NCBI RefSeq assembly: GCF_900113665.1
Contig: NZ_FOQD01000012.1
Location: 1 to 64,000 of the forward strand
Source: Planctomicrobium piriforme
GTDB taxonomy: Bacteria; Planctomycetota; Planctomycetia; Planctomycetales; Planctomycetaceae
Length of the DNA stretch: 64,000 nt
Direction: 5' to 3'
This document shows positions 60,449 to 64,000 of the stretch, piece by piece (position 1 is the first letter of the stretch; every line of letters begins with the position of its first letter). The position numbers and the translations under genes are program-made. The notes beneath the pieces are model-generated. The model did no database searches and was not told the origin of the DNA. It saw only the letters and a program-made list of their open reading frames with translations.

Positions 60449-61705
60449 TCAAATGACGTCGGTGGCCGCGGGAACGTGTCCCAGCCCTTCTCCGATTTCG
60501 GCTTCGGTCAACTTTGCCGTGTCATCCCGGAACAGGAGGCCGAAGACCAGCATGACCACAGCGGCCATCACGCAGGGGACGATCCAGAAGGTTTGCCACT
60601 GCGGCATCGTCAGCACCGGGTTGGGGCTGCTGTCGAGACTTCTCAAGACGAAGCCGCTGATCTGGGCTCCAATCAACATCCCGAGTCCCTGCGTCACCAG
60701 CACGAGGAAGCTCTGGGCCTGGCCGCGAATGTTCTTGTCGGCCCGCTTGTCCACATAGATGTAACCGGTCACGAAGAAGAAGTCGTAACAGATGCCATGC
60801 AGCAGCACGCCGCCCAGGACCATCCAGTAGGCTCCGCTCGCGGCGGCACCCGCAAACAGGCCGTAGCGCACCACCCAGGCCAGCATCCCGACCAGCAACA
60901 TCCACTTCACGCCCAGTCGCGCGAAGAACATCGGCATGGCGAGCATGAAGAAGACTTCGGACATCTGCCCGAAGGACATCGTCGTCGCCGGGGAGGCTGA
61001 GCCCGAGGCCGCGACAAACACAGGTGCAAATGCGTAGTAGGTTGAAAGCGGAATACACACGAGGAAGGAGCCGATGATGAAGACCGCGAAGTTGGGCGAC
61101 TTCATCATCTTGATACTGTCAAAGCCCAGAATGCTGGAGATCGAAGCCGGCTGGCCTTTTGCCGGCGGGGCCGTGTGCGGCAGAGTAAAGCTATAGAGTC
61201 CCAGCAATACGGAGGCTCCCGATGCCAGATAGAACTGAGTATCGAGTTTGTCTGCTTTCAGGAAAGAACTCACCAGGACTCCGGCGGCGATCCAGCCAAA
61301 TGTTCCGGCGACCCGCACGATGGGAAATTCTTTTTCCGCGTTGGTGATGTGGTGGAATGCCAGTGTGTTGGTGAGTCCCAGGGTCGGCATGTAGCAGAGC
61401 ATGTGGATCAGGAGAATCCAGATGAACGCCGTCCCGCTGAATTGCGGCGCCATAAACAAGGTGACCGCGCCGAGCAAATGCATGATGCCCAGAACCCGTT
61501 CGGTGGCGAAGTAACGGTCGGCGATCAAACCCAGAAAGAGGGGAGCGGCAATGGCCGCGATCGGGCCCACCGAGTACGCCCAGGCAATCAGGCCGGACAT
61601 CTCGTGCGCGCCCATGTAATTGCCGACGGTGGCGTACCAGCTCCCCCAGACGAAGAACTGCAGAAACATCATGATCGACAAGCGGACCAGCAGGCCGACG
61701 TTCAT
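60449..61705 (-). CDS. MFS transporter, NupG-like nucleoside:proton symporter family
   Basis: 418 residues, 12 TM helices. The N-terminus LSIMMFLQFFVWGSWYATVG and IAPLFLGLIADRYF motif (GxLADR variant) follow NupG/XapB proteins; FVTGYIYVDKRADKNIRGQA in the second half is also characteristic. It likely imports nucleosides by proton symport. It stands 180 bp upstream of the nucleobase permease gene on the same strand, suggesting an operon for nucleoside and base scavenging. Confidence 0.82.
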   Translation of the reverse strand: MNVGLLVRLSIMMFLQFFVWGSWYATVGNYMGAHEMSGLIAWAYSVGPIAAIAAPLFLGLIADRYFATERVLGIMHLLGAVTLFMAPQFSGTAFIWILLIHMLCYMPTLGLTNTLAFHHITNAEKEFPIVRVAGTFGWIAAGVLVSSFLKADKLDTQFYLASGASVLLGLYSFTLPHTAPPAKGQPASISSILGFDSIKMMKSPNFAVFIIGSFLVCIPLSTYYAFAPVFVAASGSASPATTMSFGQMSEVFFMLAMPMFFARLGVKWMLLVGMLAWVVRYGLFAGAAASGAYWMVLGGVLLHGICYDFFFVTGYIYVDKRADKNIRGQAQSFLVLVTQGLGMLIGAQISGFVLRSLDSSPNPVLTMPQWQTFWIVPCVMAAVVMLVFGLLFRDDTAKLTEAEIGEGLGHVPAATDVI

Positions 61706-62159
61706 ATGGACCCTGTTCTCTGACTGTGATGAGGAGTTTTCAGTTGTCAGTCTTCAGTTGTCAGTTGGAAATATGACGAACTGATTCTCCACACTGGATT
61801 TCATGCTGGCGTAAACGCCGCTCATCCGAGCGCGCACACTCGTCCTTGCTGAGCCGGTCAGGGAGTCCAGAGAGGCTCGAACAGTGGAAGTCGTGAACAG
61901 GCCGCAGGGAGCGAGGCCACCGTAACCGCGGCGTCGAGACGACGCAAGCATCAGAAAGCGGAGCGCTCATTCACAGAAAGAAAATCGATCCGGACTCTGC
62001 CAGCAGGTCAACGGACGAAAGATTGGCGCACAAAAAAACGGCAAAGAGAACTCCACTTGTGATGGCGTCCTCTTTGCCGTCGTTCGGCACCGGAGACAGG
62101 CGACACACAGTCACTCACCTCAACGGCGCCAACGGGCTTGGCCGCTGCCCAGACTCGCA
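61706..62159. other. 454-bp gap: heptamers, no supported gene, terminator
   Basis: TTTTCAGTTGTCAGTCTTCAG repeats occupy 61738-61768. A 65-codon minus frame at 61754-61951 is Arg/Ser-rich with no ribosome site and is not accepted. The right end holds the terminator at 62031-62080. Confidence 0.6.
62031..62080 (-). terminator. Terminator of the 62160 gene
   Basis: ACGGCAAAGAG (62038-62048) pairs perfectly with CTCTTTGCCGT (62070-62080); on the minus strand a T7 run follows. Confidence 0.85.
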
Positions 62160-62405
62160 TCAGGCAGCACGGCCGTCCCAGATTGATTTGTCGAGCAAAA
62201 TTTTGGCGAAGCGACGATTCGTCACAACGACCGCACGCTGACGACCCGCCTGGCCCCGTGCCCGACGAGCACGTTCGGCTTCGGTCCATTCGGATTGAAT
62301 CGCCTGGCAAGCTTCACGGATCTCTTCCGGGGTTGGCTGATACACGTCGTCCCGTTCATCGATCTGATCCACACAAGCCGACGTTGTTGTTTCGGTAGCA
62401 GCCAT
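62160..62405 (-). CDS. Small conserved-type hypothetical protein
   Basis: 81 residues (MAATETTTSACVDQIDERDD). GGAG lies 10 nt before the ATG and a strong terminator follows the stop. The central PTPEEIREACQAIQSEWTEA and ERARRARGQ segment is a charged helix; the end VVTNRRFAKILLDKSIWDG looks like a short basic strand-helix. No function can be given. Confidence 0.6.
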   Translation of the reverse strand: MAATETTTSACVDQIDERDDVYQPTPEEIREACQAIQSEWTEAERARRARGQAGRQRAVVVTNRRFAKILLDKSIWDGRAA

Positions 62406-62897
62406 GTCCAGGGATCTCCGTAGTTTGAAGCTCTCAAGTTGGTCTCAGTGAAACAGGGAGAATGCAAGTGACGTGCCAGCGCCGAAATTCAAGGTTGATC
62501 TCCCAGCAATCGACCAGACTTTGAGACAACCTAACAAATTGGGAAATAAGGACTTGCCAACCTGCGAATGCCTGCATGCCGGCGAGCGAGTGGTCATGGA
62601 AATCCGGTAAAACGGGTAAAAAGCGGACGGCGATCTTCCAGGCTGGCAGTTCAGCACACTGCGATCTGGGCGACACAAAGCGGGCGGAATCTGACTGAAC
62701 GTCGACTCGTTGTGTGTCCATTACCGATCGAGGCTCGAAAGCAAGGAATGACCTGTTCCTCTTCCCTGTTACAAGAAAGCCGCTGGTGATCTGCTGATTC
62801 AAGCTCTGAGGAACGCGATCTGCTTGCCAATAGATCATCACAGCCGCTGCCGCAGCGGCTGCAGTTTGCCGGACAAACCTCAATCAGGAGCAAAGCC
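62406..62897. other. 492-bp intergenic region
   Basis: No supported gene. Overlapping open frames on both strands lack ribosome sites and family-like sequence. A CAGCCGCTGCCGCAGCGGCTG hairpin lies near 62840-62860, 40 bp before the DUF1328 gene. Confidence 0.45.
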
Positions 62898-63068
62898 ATG
62901 TTGAGCTGGGCAATTACATTTCTGGTCGTCGCACTGATCGCCGCCGTCTTTGGTTTCGGGGGAATCGCAGCAGGGGCAGCTTCGATTGCCAAGATTCTCT
63001 TCCTGGTGTTCATCGTGCTGTTTCTGGTCAGCCTGATCGCCGGGGTCTCACGCCGTCCGATGGTGTAG
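62898..63068 (+). CDS. DUF1328 small membrane protein
   Basis: 56 residues (MLSWAITFLVVALIAAVFGF), with AGGAG at 7 nt. Two TM helices are separated by GFGGIAAGAASIAKI, the exact layout of the YtjA/DUF1328 family; the end is LIAGVSRRPMV. These are stress-associated inner-membrane proteins of unknown mechanism, often near CsbD genes, as here. It is followed by a strong terminator. Confidence 0.9.
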   Translation: MLSWAITFLVVALIAAVFGFGGIAAGAASIAKILFLVFIVLFLVSLIAGVSRRPMV

Positions 63069-63097
63069 CACCATCCCAAAATGCCTGGATAATCGCG

Positions 63098-63146
63098 AAT
63101 CCGGCCCGCGGACGCACACTTTTGTGCATCGGCGGGCCGGATTTGT
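63098..63146 (+). terminator. Terminator of the DUF1328 gene
   Basis: AATCCGGCCCGC (63098-63109) and GCGGGCCGGATT (63132-63143) form a 12-bp stem with an inner GCACA/TGTGC hairpin. Confidence 0.8.
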
Positions 63147-63308
63147 GACTTAGACTGTCACAGGCAGGCGTGTTTCGGGCCAAAGTTCCAAAAGCCGGTA
63201 CAGCCTTTGCAATCGGAACTTCCCGGTCGACGGACGCATCGCACTCAGTTGTGAATGCACTACTTAGGCGGTCCTCGACGCCCAACCCTACTAAAAAGGA
63301 TCAGCACA

Positions 63309-63737
63309 ATGATTACGCGACAGGAACTCGAAGGAAAATGGAAACAACTCAAGGGCCAGATTCGCGAACATTGGGGCCAGTTGACCGACGATGAACTGCA
63401 GCGCGTCAAAGGCGATGCCGAGCAACTCGTGGGAGTCATTCAGGAAAAAACCGGCCAGTCGCGTCGTGAAATTGAAGACTACCTGGAACACCTCGTCAAC
63501 GATGGTCAGAGCGCGCTGCACCATGCGACCGAGACGGCTCGTCAGTACGCGGATGTCGCCGGCAAAAAATTGCAGGACGGGTATCGGCAGGTCGAAGAGC
63601 AGGTCGAAGCCCGGTATGTCGAAGCCAAGGACATGGTCCGGACGAAGCCCCTGGAATCAGTGATTGCCGCCTTTGGGGCCGGGATCATCTCTGGCGTCGT
63701 CGTCGCCCTGCTGCTGCGTTCGAACAACCGGTCGTAA
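63309..63737 (+). CDS. CsbD-like / DUF883-like stress protein
   Basis: 142 residues from the ATG nine nt after AAGGA. Residues 1-65 are a CsbD domain (MITRQELEGKWKQLKGQIRE, WGQLTDDELQRVKGDAEQLV). The middle is a charged helix, and the C-terminus (KPLESVIAAFGAGIISGVVV) is a Gly-zipper TM anchor with a short basic tail, as in DUF883/ElaB proteins. It is probably inner-membrane anchored and stress-induced. CsbD proper is about 60 residues, so this is a fusion-like architecture. Confidence 0.85.
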   Translation: MITRQELEGKWKQLKGQIREHWGQLTDDELQRVKGDAEQLVGVIQEKTGQSRREIEDYLEHLVNDGQSALHHATETARQYADVAGKKLQDGYRQVEEQVEARYVEAKDMVRTKPLESVIAAFGAGIISGVVVALLLRSNNRS

Positions 63738-63789
63738 TTTGATCCGTGTTCATTGAGTGCAGCGTCATTACTTTCCAGGAGAACTTGTC

Positions 63790-64000
63790 ATGGATCAGCG
63801 CACCCGATTTTCGGATGTCGAGCGCAAGGTTGTGGAACAGGCTCAGGCCGTTCCGCAATGGGCGACTGAAATGGTCGATGCCCAGCCGCTGGCGTCCCTG
63901 TTGACCGTATTTGCAGCTGGCTTTGTCGTGGGGGCAGGCGTTGTGGCGGCTGTCGTCACTGCTCCGCCTCCGCGGACCCGTTTGCAGGAAGCCGAGCTCT
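63790..64000 (+). CDS. DUF883-like anchored protein, truncated by the window end
   Basis: At least 70 codons (MDQRTRFSDVERKVVEQAQA); AGGAGA at 7 nt. The visible part has a polar helix and a TM segment (PLASLLTVFAAGFVVGAGVV) resembling the anchor of the preceding gene (PLESVIAAFGAGIISGVVV). Its stop lies beyond base 64000. Probably cotranscribed, 52 bp after the CsbD-like gene. Confidence 0.7.
   Translation, partial: MDQRTRFSDVERKVVEQAQAVPQWATEMVDAQPLASLLTVFAAGFVVGAGVVAAVVTAPPPRTRLQEAEL

Noticed and set aside
61754..61951. 65-codon frame with GGLAPCGLFTTSTVRASL
   Set aside because: No ribosome site, begins near heptamer repeats, Ser/Arg/Ala composition; may be intergenic repeat sequence.
62434..62883. 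149-codon minus frame
   Set aside because: Ala run at the start derives from a CAGCCGCTGCCGCAGCGGCTG hairpin; no family-like sequence or ribosome site.

Overview
The window looks like planctomycete chromosome, probably order Planctomycetales. The evidence is a set of pseudopilin-like DUF1559 proteins (five in the window), a surface protein with the planctomycete N-terminal motif LESRQLLSA, a secreted sulfatase, a Ser/Thr kinase with a multi-TM tail, a FecR/ECF sigma pair, a PQQ-like beta-propeller protein and many small lineage-type hypothetical proteins. The sequence is GC-rich and genes are mostly single or in short operons. I saw no phage, transposase, CRISPR array or rRNA. There is one tRNA (Glu, UUC).

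Layout. 0-8.3 kb: NlpC/P60-like enzyme, LEPR-XLL-type repeat surface protein, phosphomannomutase, hisF, a small protein and a probable outer-membrane barrel. 8.5-13.6 kb: alpha/beta hydrolase, a translationally coupled ECF sigma/FecR pair, a DUF1559 protein and a small lipoprotein. 13.7-17 kb: YcxB-like protein, an unusual 555-residue sigma-70 factor and a 4-TM protein. 17.3-22.7 kb: a TIM-barrel isomerase and a complete ribose-type ABC importer (binding protein, double ATPase, permease with an extra periplasmic domain). 22.9-28.8 kb: msrA and four tandem DUF1559 genes with promoter-proximal 11-bp-phased repeats. 29-36.7 kb: kdsA, an ABC-2-like membrane protein, oxidoreductase, zinc-ribbon protein, DUF4058, proline-racemase family enzyme and rarA. 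36.7-44.7 kb: exonuclease, three parS centromere sites, GT-C glycosyltransferase, sulfatase, parB with a histidine-rich linker, greA and folK. 45-55.6 kb: propeller protein, MoxR ATPase, a ParDE-type TA pair, an orphan FitA-type antitoxin, a 2-hydroxyacid dehydrogenase, UvrC-like GIY-YIG protein, proB, lipoprotein and csrA. 56-62.4 kb: tRNA-Glu, kinase, a purine/uracil-type permease and a nucleoside-type MFS transporter. Right edge: DUF1328, CsbD/DUF883-like and a truncated partner.

The most notable features are non-coding. Intergenic space is crowded with several families of short repeats: degenerate heptamer arrays, also found inside two coding sequences; REP-like palindromes built on ATTGTCCCGGACGCT, including a 34-bp perfect palindrome; a two-copy structured element with a compensatory base change; a 99-bp duplicated element; and CCCCTCTCCCCGG hairpins. 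Several abut or supply gene stop codons. The parS cluster at about 37.5 kb coincides with a switch of coding strand (six genes leftward to the left, five rightward to the right), which suggests the window lies in the centromere/origin-proximal part of the chromosome. All functional calls are from sequence reading only; no database search was run.
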